Of a DNA stretch of 63,418 nt, positions 33,033 to 41,810 are shown in pieces; the stretch's first letter is position 1; each line of letters starts with the position of its first letter. This stretch comes from SVQP01 sp045587385. Its GTDB lineage: Bacteria > Bacillota > Clostridia > Oscillospirales > CAG-272. The stretch spans positions 1 through 63,418 of the forward strand of contig JAZNCE010000086.1 in NCBI GenBank assembly GCA_045587385.1, written 5' to 3'. A program made the position numbers and the translations under genes. The notes beneath the pieces are model-generated. The model did not search any database. It was not told where the DNA came from and saw nothing but the letters and a program-made list of their open reading frames with translations.

Positions 33033-34043
33033 ATGAAAGATTTTATAGATTCCCGTGCATATTCGCGTCAAGAGCTGCTTGACATCGTTTCCCTTTCGCT
33101 CGCGATCAAGCGCGCCATCAAACAAGGCTATTATCCCCCTTTGATGAAGGACATGACGCTTGGCATGATCTTTCAGCAGTCATCCACGCGTACGCGCGTG
33201 TCGTTTGAAACCGCAATGAGCCAGATGGGCGGGCATGCCCAGTATCTCGGCCCCGGCATGATCCAGCTGGGCGGTCACGAGACCATTGAGGACACCGGCC
33301 GCGTGCTCTCGCGCCTTGTGGACATCGTGATGGCGCGCGTCATCACGCACGACACCGTCATCCGCCTTGCCAAGTCCTGCTCCGTGCCCGTCATCAACGG
33401 CATGTCCGATTTCAACCACCCCACCCAGGAGCTGGGCGATATCTGCACCATGGTCGAGCACCTGCCCCGCGGCAAGAAATTGCAGGATTGCAAGGTTGTG
33501 TTCGTAGGCGACGCCACGCAGGTGTGCGCCTCTCTTGGCTTTATCTGCACCAAGCTGGGCATGCATTTCGTGCAGTACGGCCCCGCTACGCATCAGCTCA
33601 ACAAGGGCCACAGACAGATCATGCAGGAAAACTGCGACGCCTCGGGCGGCTCGTTTGAGATCTCGGACAAGCGCGACTGCGTGCGCGGTGCGGACTTTAT
33701 CTACACCGACGTATGGTACGGTCTTTACGAAAACGAGATGCCCAAGGAAGAGCGAGTCAAGGTGTTTGCCGATTATCAGGTCAACCGTGAGCTGATGCAG
33801 CTGGGCAACCTTGGCTGCAAGTTCATGCACTGCCTGCCCGCCACGCGCGGTGAGGACGTGACCGACGAGGTTGCCGACTCCGAGGCTTCCCTTTGCTGGG
33901 ATCAGGCAGAAAACCGCCTGACCGCCATGCGCGGTCTCTTGGTGTATCTGACCCACAACCGCCGCCGACCCACCGAGCTGCAAATTGCTGCCGCAAAGGA
34001 ATCGCTTGACGCTGCCATGTGCCGCATTTTCTGCGAGAAATGA
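33033..34043 (+). CDS. ptcA: putrescine carbamoyltransferase
   Basis: 336 residues. It splits N-carbamoylputrescine with phosphate into putrescine and carbamoyl phosphate. The carbamoyl-phosphate site FQQSSTRTRVSFETAM, then HETIEDTGRVLSRLVDI, NGMSDFNHPTQELGD and the amine-side motif CLPATRGEDVTDEV match enterococcal PTCase closely. The long C-terminal helix typical of PTCase rather than ornithine transcarbamylase is present. ATG 33033 follows TCGGAGG. The neighbours aguD, aguA and carbamate kinase confirm the assignment. Confidence 0.94.
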   Translation: MKDFIDSRAYSRQELLDIVSLSLAIKRAIKQGYYPPLMKDMTLGMIFQQSSTRTRVSFETAMSQMGGHAQYLGPGMIQLGGHETIEDTGRVLSRLVDIVMARVITHDTVIRLAKSCSVPVINGMSDFNHPTQELGDICTMVEHLPRGKKLQDCKVVFVGDATQVCASLGFICTKLGMHFVQYGPATHQLNKGHRQIMQENCDASGGSFEISDKRDCVRGADFIYTDVWYGLYENEMPKEERVKVFADYQVNRELMQLGNLGCKFMHCLPATRGEDVTDEVADSEASLCWDQAENRLTAMRGLLVYLTHNRRRPTELQIAAAKESLDAAMCRIFCEK

Positions 34044-34055
34044 TACGGTGGCTTT

Positions 34056-35486
34056 ATGACGACGAAAAAATTTCGCTTGATCGACGTCATTCTGTCGGTC
34101 ATTTGCGTGGTGTTCGTGGCAGAGGCGGCAGCCCCCGTGGCGTCCATCGGCAACAGCCAGTATTTCTGGTGGCTGCTTATGATTGTTGCCTTCCTGCTCC
34201 CCTACGGGCTGATCTCCTGCGAGCTTGGCACGGCATACGCAGGTGACGGCGGACTTTACGATTGGATCAAAAAAGCCTACCCGAACACCCGCTGGGCTGC
34301 GCGCGCGTCCTTTTACTACTGGGTCAACTTCCCGCTTTGGATGGCGTCCCTGGCGGTCATGTGCCCCACTCTGATCGGCACGGCGCTGGGCACAGAGCTT
34401 GGCACACTGCCCTCGCTTGCCCTGCAGCTTGGCTTTATTTGGGTGGTGACGCTGATCGCGCTTTATCCCGTATGCGACAGCAAGGGCATTCTCAATGCAA
34501 GTGCCGCCATCAAGATATTGCTGGCTTTGACGCTTGGCGGCTTGGGTATCTATTACGTGATCAACAACGGCTTTGTCAACCCTATGACCCCCGCGTCGTT
34601 TCTGCCCTCGTTTGACCTGCATTCGCTTTCCTATATCTCGGTCATCATCTTCAACTTTCTTGGCTTTGAGGTGGTGTGCACGTATGCCGACAGCATGCAG
34701 AATCCGCGCAGACAGATCCCCGTATCCATCATCCTTGGCGGTATCGTCATCGCGGCAATTTATCTGTTCTCGGCTTTCGGTATCGGCGCTGCCGTGCCCG
34801 TGGACGAGATCAGCCCCGATTCGGGCTTGATCGACGCGCTGGTTGCCATCACGGGGCGCACGGGCGGCTGGTTTATCTCTCTTGCGGCAATTCTGTTCCT
34901 TGTGACGCTGTTCGGTAACATGATCTCCTGGTCTATGGGCGTCAACTCCACCGCGGCTTACGCAGCAGACAGAGGCGATATGCCCGCGCTGTTCTCGCGC
35001 CGCAGGCAAAAGAACGACATGCCCGTGGGCTCGGCACTTGCGTCCGGCGTGGTTGCCACCATCGTGTGCCTTGCGGGCGCGGTCATGGAATATTTCCTGC
35101 CCGATTCCTCGCTGTTCTGGAGCTTTTTTGCGCTCAACTTAGTCATGCTGCTGCTTTCCTATCTGCCCGTCTTCCCCGCATTCTTAAAGCTGCGCAAGGC
35201 TGATCCCGACACGCCCCGTCCCTTCCGCGTGCCCGGCGGCAAATTCGTCCTGCCCGTGATCGCATTCCTTCCCTTTATCATGATCATAGCGGCGATCATC
35301 TTCACCGCCGTACCGTTTTCGTTTGACGCCGAAACGCTGTCTTATTACCTGCCCATTACCGTCGGCTCGTTGGTGGCGGTACTGATTGGCGAGATACTGA
35401 TCGCGTGGCGGGACGACGACCGCACGCAAAAACAAACACAAAGCACCCCACGTGCAAAAGGAGGCGCATATGCCAACAAGAATTGA
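34056..35486 (+). CDS. aguD: agmatine/putrescine antiporter (APC family)
   Basis: 476 residues with about 12 hydrophobic segments and the APC-superfamily N-terminus (GNSQYFWWLLMIVAFLLPYG, LISCELGTAYAGDGGLYDWI). It should exchange external agmatine for internal putrescine. The C-terminal cytoplasmic tail (RDDDRTQKQTQSTPRAKGGA) is polar. It sits between ptcA and aguA, as in enterococcal and streptococcal agmatine clusters. Its 3' end overlaps aguA by 17 bases. The ribosome site is weak (ACGGTGGC), so translation may depend on ptcA. Confidence 0.88.
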   Translation: MTTKKFRLIDVILSVICVVFVAEAAAPVASIGNSQYFWWLLMIVAFLLPYGLISCELGTAYAGDGGLYDWIKKAYPNTRWAARASFYYWVNFPLWMASLAVMCPTLIGTALGTELGTLPSLALQLGFIWVVTLIALYPVCDSKGILNASAAIKILLALTLGGLGIYYVINNGFVNPMTPASFLPSFDLHSLSYISVIIFNFLGFEVVCTYADSMQNPRRQIPVSIILGGIVIAAIYLFSAFGIGAAVPVDEISPDSGLIDALVAITGRTGGWFISLAAILFLVTLFGNMISWSMGVNSTAAYAADRGDMPALFSRRRQKNDMPVGSALASGVVATIVCLAGAVMEYFLPDSSLFWSFFALNLVMLLLSYLPVFPAFLKLRKADPDTPRPFRVPGGKFVLPVIAFLPFIMIIAAIIFTAVPFSFDAETLSYYLPITVGSLVAVLIGEILIAWRDDDRTQKQTQSTPRAKGGAYANKN

Positions 35487-36573
35487 ACACTCCACCCCAC
35501 GGCAGGACGGCTACCGCATGCCTGCCGAATTCGAAAAACAGGAACGCATCTGGATGCTGTGGCCCGAGCGATGCGACAACTGGCGCATGGGCGCAAAGCC
35601 CGCACAAAAGGCGTTTGCCGACGTGGCGCGCGCCATTGCCGAGTTTGAGCCCGTAACCGTGTGCGTGTCCGCACGCCAATACGCCAACGCGCGTAACATG
35701 CTGCCGCCCGAGATTACGGTCGTGGAGATGTCCTCAAACGACGCTTGGGTGCGCGATTGCGGCCCCACTTTCCTTGTAGACGACAAAGGGGGCTTGCGTG
35801 CCGCCGATTGGGCATTCAACGCATGGGGAGGCTTATATGACGGTCTGTATTTCCCTTGGGATAAGGACGCGCAGGTGGCGCAAAAGATCTGCGAGCTCTG
35901 TGGCGTTGACCGCTATCCCACGCCCGATTTCGTCTTGGAGGGGGGATCTATCCACGTAGACGGCGAGGGCACGGTGCTGACCACCGAAATGTGCCTGCTC
36001 TCCCCGGGGCGCAACCCCGATATGACCCGCGAGCAGATCGAGCAGATGCTTTGCGAATACCTGGGCTGCACCAAGGTGCTGTGGCTGCCCGACGGCATTG
36101 ACCCCGACGAAACCAACGGCCACATTGACGACGTGGCTTGCTTTGTCGCCCCGGGCGAGGTGGCGTGCATTTACACCGACGACAAGGAACACCCCTTTTA
36201 CGAAGAAGCACGTGACGCTTACGAATTTTTGTGCAAGCAGACCGACGCCAAGGGACGCAAGCTCAAGGTGCACAAGCTGTGCTTGACCAAAGAGCCCGTA
36301 TACCTGGAGGGCGCGGACACCATTGATTCCGCCCAAGGAACGCTGCCGCGCCGCGACGGTGAGGTCAGCATTGCGTCGTATATGAATTTCCTCATCGTCA
36401 ACGGCGGCGTGATCCTGCCCCAGTACGGTGACGAGAACGACGCGCTTGCCGTAAAGCAGGTACAGGCAATGTTCCCGGGCAGACGTGTCGTGGGCGTCAT
36501 GACGCGCGAGGTAGCGTACGGCGGCGGCAACATTCATTGCATTACGCAGCAGCAGCCTGCGCGGCGGGGGTGA
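35470..36573 (+). CDS. aguA: agmatine deiminase
   Basis: 367 residues, the usual length. It hydrolyses agmatine to N-carbamoylputrescine and ammonia. The five-bladed pentein fold shows MLWPERCDNWR, SSNDAWVRDCGPTF, VLEGGSIHVDGEGT, the catalytic His in NGHIDDVACF and the catalytic Cys in GGGNIHCITQQQP. ATG 35470 lies inside the end of aguD, behind GGAGGC. Next comes carbamate kinase four bases after its stop. Confidence 0.96.
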   Translation: MPTRIEHSTPRQDGYRMPAEFEKQERIWMLWPERCDNWRMGAKPAQKAFADVARAIAEFEPVTVCVSARQYANARNMLPPEITVVEMSSNDAWVRDCGPTFLVDDKGGLRAADWAFNAWGGLYDGLYFPWDKDAQVAQKICELCGVDRYPTPDFVLEGGSIHVDGEGTVLTTEMCLLSPGRNPDMTREQIEQMLCEYLGCTKVLWLPDGIDPDETNGHIDDVACFVAPGEVACIYTDDKEHPFYEEARDAYEFLCKQTDAKGRKLKVHKLCLTKEPVYLEGADTIDSAQGTLPRRDGEVSIASYMNFLIVNGGVILPQYGDENDALAVKQVQAMFPGRRVVGVMTREVAYGGGNIHCITQQQPARRG

Positions 36574-36577
36574 GGAT

Positions 36578-37534
36578 ATGCAGAGAATTGCGATTGCTCT
36601 GGGCGGCAACGCCCTTGGAAACGACAGCGAAACGCAACGCGCCACGGTGGCAAAGGTTTGCCGCATCCTGGTCGATCTGATCGAGGCGGGCAACGAGATC
36701 GTGGTCAGCCACGGCAACGGCCCGCAGGTGGGCATGATCCAGCTTGCCTTTGACACGGGCGCAAAGGTGACCGACGCCATTTCCCCCATGCCCCTGCCCG
36801 ATTGCACCGCCATGAGCCAAGGATATATCGGCTACCATTTGCAAGCTGCCCTGCAAGCAGAGCTGGCACGCCGCGGCATGCCCTGGCAGGCGGTCAGCGT
36901 GATCACGCAGGTCACGGTGGACAAAAACGATCCCGCCTTTCAGCATCCCACCAAGCCCATAGGAGCGTTTTACAGCAAGGAAGAGGCGGACGCGCTGGCA
37001 GCGCAAAACCCCGATTGGCAGTTTACCGAGGACGCGGGCAGAGGATACAGGCGCGTCGTGCCCTCACCCGCCCCCGTGGAGATCGTGGAGCGCGATGCCA
37101 TTCTCTCGCTTTTGGCAGGCGAATATATCGTCATCGCCTGCGGCGGCGGTGGCATTCCCACGCTCATGACGAGCGAGGGCGGCAAGCCCGTGGCAGCCGT
37201 GATCGATAAGGATTTTGCCGCTGCAAAATTAGCCGCCGCTGTGGGCGCGCACACGCTGCTCATTCTGACCGCGACCGATGCCGTGTACACCAATTACGGC
37301 AAGCCCGAGCAAAAAGCGCTTTCGCACTTGACGCTTGCCGAAGCGGACGCCTTGATGTCCGAGGGGCACTTTGCCAAGGGCTCAATGCTGCCCAAGGTGC
37401 AGGCAGCCATGCATTTCGTGCGCTCCGCCCCCAACCGCCGCGCCATCATCACCTCCCCCGACGCGGCAGAGGCGGCTCTTCGCGGGCAAGGCGGCACGGA
37501 GATTGTTGCGCAAAGCAAAGCGTTTGTTCAATAA
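36578..37534 (+). CDS. arcC: carbamate kinase
   Basis: 318 residues. It transfers phosphate from carbamoyl phosphate to ADP, giving ATP, and so is the energy-yielding step of agmatine breakdown. The amino-acid kinase fold shows IALGGNALG, VVSHGNGPQVG, VPSPAPVEIVE, IACGGGGIPT, DKDFAAAKLA, ATDAVYTNYG and the terminal FAKGSMLPKVQAA. The start follows GTGAGGAT. It closes the ptcA-aguD-aguA-kinase operon; a terminator is next. In agmatine clusters the same gene is often called aguC. Confidence 0.95.
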   Translation: MQRIAIALGGNALGNDSETQRATVAKVCRILVDLIEAGNEIVVSHGNGPQVGMIQLAFDTGAKVTDAISPMPLPDCTAMSQGYIGYHLQAALQAELARRGMPWQAVSVITQVTVDKNDPAFQHPTKPIGAFYSKEEADALAAQNPDWQFTEDAGRGYRRVVPSPAPVEIVERDAILSLLAGEYIVIACGGGGIPTLMTSEGGKPVAAVIDKDFAAAKLAAAVGAHTLLILTATDAVYTNYGKPEQKALSHLTLAEADALMSEGHFAKGSMLPKVQAAMHFVRSAPNRRAIITSPDAAEAALRGQGGTEIVAQSKAFVQ

Positions 37535-37542
37535 AAACACAA

Positions 37543-37570
37543 AGAAGGGCAAGTTTTCTCGCCCTTCTGT
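37543..37570. terminator. terminator of the agmatine operon
   Basis: AGAAGGGC pairs with GCCCTTCT around AAGTTTTCTC. It lies between convergent genes. Confidence 0.7.
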
Positions 37571-37573
37571 TAC

Positions 37574-38344
37574 TTATTCGGATAAAATATGCTTCTCAAT
37601 AAACCTCGCCACACCATCCATGTCGTTGCTCACTGTGATGACATTCGAGACAGCCTTCACTGCTTCAATCGCGTTTGCTACGGCAACGCCCAATCCGCAT
37701 TTTTGAATTGATTCTATATCATCGTTGTCATCACCAAAGCACGCTGCATTCTCCGCACGAATGTCGAAATACGCAAGCATTCTCATAATTCCCTTCCATT
37801 TCGTGGCTTCACAACTCAATATTTGTATCAATTCCCCGCCCGCTACGGTATAATACACATCATCTGTCAAGACGTCTTGGATGCTCTCATACAAATCCTT
37901 ATGCTTGCTGCTTGCCAAAACTTTATACAAAATACACCCTTTTGGCAGTTTGGGGAATTGATCATAAACAATAGGATGCCATTCCGGGATATCCTTGTTT
38001 GCATATAGCCCTTTACTTGTTTCGATTGACAAAATCACGTCTTCAAAAGAAAGGAGTCTTGTGAGAATCACTTCACCGCTTTGACAAGAGAGCCCAATCT
38101 CCATTACTCCATTTGGAAGCAATACAACCGCTCCGTTGGTGGCTGTAATCGCGTCAAATTCAATCAAATCCCGATATATCAGAATGTCTCTCAAAGGTCT
38201 TGCACTTGCAGCCATGATACGAATACCGCGCTCACGGCATTTTTTGAGAATCGAAATACTGTAGTCGGATATGGTTTTATCTGTATGCAAGAGCGTCCTG
38301 TCTAAATCCATAATGATTGCTTTGATTTGCTTATTGTCTGTCAT
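37574..38344 (-). CDS. Cof-type HAD phosphatase
   Basis: 256 residues. HAD motif I is IIMDLDRTLLHT (nucleophile and acid Asp), motif II lies near MAASARPL, motif III is the Lys in ATKWKGIMRML and motif IV is CFGDDNDDIESI. The cap between about 85 and 185 is of the type IIB Cof kind, which usually acts on sugar phosphates or cofactor phosphates. ATG 38344 is preferred because of TTTGGAG and because DLDRTL then sits near residue 12 as expected. Composition is AT-rich compared with the agmatine operon, so it may be acquired. Confidence 0.85.
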   Translation of the reverse strand: MTDNKQIKAIIMDLDRTLLHTDKTISDYSISILKKCRERGIRIMAASARPLRDILIYRDLIEFDAITATNGAVVLLPNGVMEIGLSCQSGEVILTRLLSFEDVILSIETSKGLYANKDIPEWHPIVYDQFPKLPKGCILYKVLASSKHKDLYESIQDVLTDDVYYTVAGGELIQILSCEATKWKGIMRMLAYFDIRAENAACFGDDNDDIESIQKCGLGVAVANAIEAVKAVSNVITVSNDMDGVARFIEKHILSE

Positions 38345-38491
38345 ATTTTCTCCAAATATAGTTCGTAATAGAAGAGTAAAAACAACTACTAATCTCTTTG
38401 CTAAAAATCTTTTGAAGGCAGATGCAACATGCTGCATCGTTTCATTCGTAGGGCTCGACGTCATCGGCGAGCCTATGTGAGCAGATGTGGT

Positions 38492-38712
38492 TACTGATCA
38501 AGCCCCCCTCCGGGAGGGGGGATAATACGCGCTGCCCTGAGCCAAGCGCAGGGGGGAGAGCGCGAGGCGCAACGGTTTGCTCGAGTAATATTCTAACACC
38601 TGCAATCAAGATGCAAAACGCGCAGAAATTCATCGTATTCGCGTTCTCCCCCCTTGAATATGCCCTGCGGGATATTTTCCACCCCCTCCCGGAGTGGGGC
38701 GAGATTACTGGT
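38492..38712. repeat. fold-back repeat element
   Basis: Outer arms CCCCCCTCCGGGAGGGGGG (38502-38520) and CCCCCTCCCGGAGTGGGG are inverted copies, with extra matching flanks. Inner arms GGGGGGAGAGCGCGAGGCG (38551-38569) and CGTATTCGCGTTCTCCCCCC (38634-38653) also pair. There is no ORF. It occupies most of the gap 38,345-38,742. Confidence 0.7.
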
Positions 38713-38742
38713 CGCGCTCGCTAACAAAACGCTTGTAAAATG

Positions 38743-39105
38743 TCAACTTTTCACACATGCAGTTACAACAGAATCGATATACTCGCAAACACCTCTAAAA
38801 TTATGATCGATCTGATGATTGGTAAATCGAATCACCCTCAAACCATAACCTTCAAGAATTTCCGTGCGAAATTCATCCTGTTGTATTCCTGATTCGGTAT
38901 AATGCTGCGAGCCGTCAATCTCAATGACCAACTTTGCCTTGCAGCAATAAAAATCCACAATAAACTCGTCAATTGCTTTTTGTCGTTGAAATCGAACCTT
39001 ATACTTTGACAAAAAATCATACCACAAATGTTTTTCTTGCGGTGTGGCATTTTTGCGATTGTTTTGTGCAAGAATGATATTCTTTTTGTTATAATCAAGC
39101 GACAT
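38743..39105 (-). CDS. DUF559 endonuclease-like protein
   Basis: 120 residues with the Vsr/DUF559 fold: ATPQEKHLWYDFLSKYKVRF, QRQKAIDEFIVDFYCCKAKL, then VIEIDGSQHY and a C-terminal GYGLRVIRFTNHQI. The catalytic pattern D-x-(12)-E-x-D of this PD-(D/E)XK-like family is present (FIVDF, LVIEIDG). Such stand-alone genes are common, probably act on DNA, and have no firm role. ATG 39105 follows GGGGGGC. AT-rich and flanked by a repeat element on one side. Confidence 0.85.
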   Translation of the reverse strand: MSLDYNKKNIILAQNNRKNATPQEKHLWYDFLSKYKVRFQRQKAIDEFIVDFYCCKAKLVIEIDGSQHYTESGIQQDEFRTEILEGYGLRVIRFTNHQIDHNFRGVCEYIDSVVTACVKS

Positions 39106-39145
39106 ATTGCCCCCCGTGAATCTGATGTGTTCATGATACCACAAA

Positions 39146-39174
39146 ATCGGCAGAGGCACTACACCTCTGCCGAT
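39146..39174 (-). terminator. terminator-like hairpin after the GH78-like gene
   Basis: ATCGGCAGAGG pairs perfectly with CCTCTGCCGAT around a seven-base loop. It lies just after the stop of the gene at 39183. Confidence 0.6.
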
Positions 39175-39182
39175 GATTCGTC

Positions 39183-40880
39183 TTATCTGAGGATAAAGAT
39201 CCCCTTGGGTGCCTGCACGTCAACGATCTGGTTGCCGTCTGCGTCCTTGGTGACCTTGATGTAGATCTCGCCCTTGGGGGTGGGGTAGGTACCCTCTACC
39301 CAGTCAAGGTAAGCCAGCTCGGGCTTGATCTCGTAGGTGTTGGGCGACAAGGAACGTACGCCCAGCACGTAGTTGGAAAGGTAGGGGCAAGGACCGGAAG
39401 CCCAGCCGTGACACAGAGAATGACGGAACTTGATGTAGCAGTATGCACCGTAGTCACCGTGGATATCGATCTTACCCTCGGGCACGACCTCGTCGATTCT
39501 GCCGGCGTTCTCCATCCAGGACAGGTGGAAATCCTCCCAGAAGGTGGTAGCGCCCATGTCCAGCATACCGCCCCAGTATTCCTTGATATCGTCAAGTGCG
39601 CCCGCGAAATCGCCTGCAAGTGCCTTTGCCTTGAGGATATAGTAGCCAAAGAAGGTGGAATAACCGTGTCCGCCGCCGGGAGAGATCATAGTGTCGTTGG
39701 TTTCCTTGGCATCTGCCAGGCCTGCCAGTACCAAGAGAGCCGCTGCCTGCTTGGAGCCGCAGGGATCGGGCACGTGCTTCTTCATGCGAACAGCCGCGAT
39801 CGCGCACTTTTCCGCAAGCGCAACGTCACCCAGCGTGTACAACAGTGCCGAGCCCTTATCCAGCGCGATCTTGAGCAGACCCTGCAGACCTGCGTGGATA
39901 GCACCGGGGTTATCGTTGTTGGGCCAGTCCATAAATCTGTTTTCGGGCATGTGCTCCACGCCGTCCTCGTCAACGCAATCCACCAGCACGTTCATCAAGC
40001 CGCGAATGTAATCTCTCTGCTGGGACAGATATACCGTGTCACCCACGGTTCTGTACCAGTCGTGCTGAATGATCAGCCACCAGATCGAGTAGGAGGAAAT
40101 GCCGTTCATCCAGTTGCCGACGGGCGTTTCGTCACGCACGACGTCCAAGGACTTGGGCACGATATCGGTATAGCCAAAGGTTGCCAGAATGGTCTTGACC
40201 TCGGTGTGCATGTCACCAATCCAAACAAGGCGGTCGCGCTTGATGCCGTCCCACAGATATTCCTGAATGTTGAGGTGTGCGGTATATGCAGCGGTATCCC
40301 AGATCTTGTTGAGTCGCTCGTCGGAGCACTTGAAGCTGCCCTTGTACTCCAGATCCATGTAGTGGAATACGCCCTGTACTGCCTTAAAGGTAATGAATGC
40401 ATCCTCATCAAGCAGCTCGATGTAAAGGAAGCGGTAGCCGGTCTCGTTGGTCTCAATGCCCGAGTACATACCAAGGCTGTAGACGTTATCACGGACGGCG
40501 TGGTCGTTGGTGGTGTTCTTCTCGCCAAGAGGAGTCAAAGCCTCCATGACGCTCTCACCAAAACGAACTGCAACCTTGACAGCACCGTTGTGTCCGGGAC
40601 CGTGCGTCATCCAGGTGTGGAAGCGTGCAGAGCCTGCAAACTCAATGCCGAAGTCGAGCAGAATTGCCGCGTGGGGCTTACCGGGCTCGTTGCGCAGCGT
40701 GCAGTTGTCCTGTCCTACCACCAGCGTGATCTGGTTGCTCTTTTCGTCAAGCAAATGCTCAGCACCCGTGACGTTACCCTTGGTCAGAACGACTCTCTTG
40801 GGAACCAAGTATCTTCTCGTACGGGGATCGATGTTCTCACCCGCCAGCGCGGTGAACTTATCAATTACCTTTTTTGCCAT
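39183..40880 (-). CDS. GH78-like alpha-L-rhamnosidase, short form
   Basis: 565 residues. The (alpha/alpha)6 barrel of GH78 is recognised from LNIQEYLWDGIKRDRLVWIG and DMHTEVKTILATFGY, the region that carries catalytic acids in rhamnosidases, and from HGWASGPCPYLSNYVLGV further on. Residues 1-190 would be a beta-sandwich. It is shorter than typical secreted GH78 enzymes (near 900) and has no signal peptide, so it should act inside the cell on imported oligosaccharides. The start follows AAAGGG. Its promoter shares a 30-base identical stretch with that of the lipoprotein upstream. Confidence 0.78.
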   Translation of the reverse strand: MAKKVIDKFTALAGENIDPRTRRYLVPKRVVLTKGNVTGAEHLLDEKSNQITLVVGQDNCTLRNEPGKPHAAILLDFGIEFAGSARFHTWMTHGPGHNGAVKVAVRFGESVMEALTPLGEKNTTNDHAVRDNVYSLGMYSGIETNETGYRFLYIELLDEDAFITFKAVQGVFHYMDLEYKGSFKCSDERLNKIWDTAAYTAHLNIQEYLWDGIKRDRLVWIGDMHTEVKTILATFGYTDIVPKSLDVVRDETPVGNWMNGISSYSIWWLIIQHDWYRTVGDTVYLSQQRDYIRGLMNVLVDCVDEDGVEHMPENRFMDWPNNDNPGAIHAGLQGLLKIALDKGSALLYTLGDVALAEKCAIAAVRMKKHVPDPCGSKQAAALLVLAGLADAKETNDTMISPGGGHGYSTFFGYYILKAKALAGDFAGALDDIKEYWGGMLDMGATTFWEDFHLSWMENAGRIDEVVPEGKIDIHGDYGAYCYIKFRHSLCHGWASGPCPYLSNYVLGVRSLSPNTYEIKPELAYLDWVEGTYPTPKGEIYIKVTKDADGNQIVDVQAPKGIFILR

Positions 40881-40936
40881 GTTGAATACCCTTTCTGTAT
40901 ATATAAGGTGTTTTTGCGTTGGTATTAACCTTATCC

Positions 40937-40973
40937 ATTATATCATATACTTTTGTCAAATGCAATAAGATTG
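40937..40973 (-). promoter_or_regulatory. promoter of the GH78-like gene (shared module)
   Basis: On the minus strand TTGCAT, 17 bases, TATAAT. The stretch 40944-40973 is identical to 41709-41738. Confidence 0.75.
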
Positions 40974-41011
40974 GGAAAATTATAGCAGTTTTTTACTGCA
41001 GATCGGCAAAG

Positions 41012-41047
41012 AAAAACCCCGAGCCGTGCATGGTGCGGTTCGGGGAA
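41012..41047 (-). terminator. terminator after the small lipoprotein
   Basis: CCCCGA-G-CCG pairs with CGG-T-TCGGGG, with an A run on the plus-strand side giving T residues on the minus strand. Confidence 0.7.
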
Positions 41048-41052
41048 AGATT

Positions 41053-41637
41053 TTAATGGCGGCGGGGATTTTTTATCACGCAACTCTCGAAATCAAACAT
41101 GACCTGCCCGTCCTTGATCTGATATTTCACGTTCTTGATATACCTGAGCGTCAGCATCATATATCCGATCTCCTGCCAACCGCTTACATCGCAAAGGTAA
41201 AAATGCAATTCACCCTGCTCATCCTGCAAGTACTCGCTTGGGATCGTGATCTCCTGGCTATAGGTATAAAGCAGGTTGTCAAACGGTAGTCTGTAAGCGG
41301 AATACTTGCTCCCAAGCTCGTCACGGTCGTATTCTGCCACGACTGTATAGCCCTCGATTGCGCGATAATCCGATACCTTTTCCTCCTCGTAGTCCAAATC
41401 AAGCGGCTGATCGCTTTTGCTTACGTAGATTACCAATAAATTATTTGGACGCCAGCCGTTCCCCCGCTTGTCCTCCGAAGCGAATTTCATGGTCATAGTG
41501 GCATTGTCCACATCCACCCAAGCGTCGTTCTTTTGGAAATCAAAGGACGGGAAGGTATCTTCAACAGGCATCGTACAGCCCGCAAAGCTTACAAGTAATA
41601 ATAAACATAATGCCAAACATAAAATTCTGTTTTTCAT
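41053..41637 (-). CDS. lipoprotein of unknown function
   Basis: 194 residues. The signal MKNRILCLALCLLLLVSFAGC ends in lipobox SFAGC. The mature part is strand-rich and hydrophilic (WVDVDNATMTMKFASEDKRG, EITIPSEYLQDEQGELHFYL) and could be a small beta-sandwich. No family recognised. ATG 41637 follows AAAGGAGGAC. It has its own promoter and terminator, and that promoter is nearly identical to the one of the downstream GH78-like gene, implying shared control. Confidence 0.65.
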   Translation of the reverse strand: MKNRILCLALCLLLLVSFAGCTMPVEDTFPSFDFQKNDAWVDVDNATMTMKFASEDKRGNGWRPNNLLVIYVSKSDQPLDLDYEEEKVSDYRAIEGYTVVAEYDRDELGSKYSAYRLPFDNLLYTYSQEITIPSEYLQDEQGELHFYLCDVSGWQEIGYMMLTLRYIKNVKYQIKDGQVMFDFESCVIKNPRRH

Positions 41638-41701
41638 AAAGTCCTCCTTTGTAACGTTTATTGAATGGTCAGTACCTGTACGTCGGGATTGCCCTTGTTT
41701 C

Positions 41702-41738
41702 ATTGTACCATATACTTTTGTCAAATGCAATAAGATTG
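41702..41738 (-). promoter_or_regulatory. promoter of the lipoprotein (shared module)
   Basis: On the minus strand TTGCAT, 17 bases, TACAAT. 41709-41738 equals 40944-40973 base for base. Confidence 0.75.
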
Positions 41739-41810
41739 TGAAATTTCTCGCATTTTTTGCGGGCAAATATCGTCTCCCGCATGCGCGCCCGACATGATTG
41801 TGGGGCGGCA

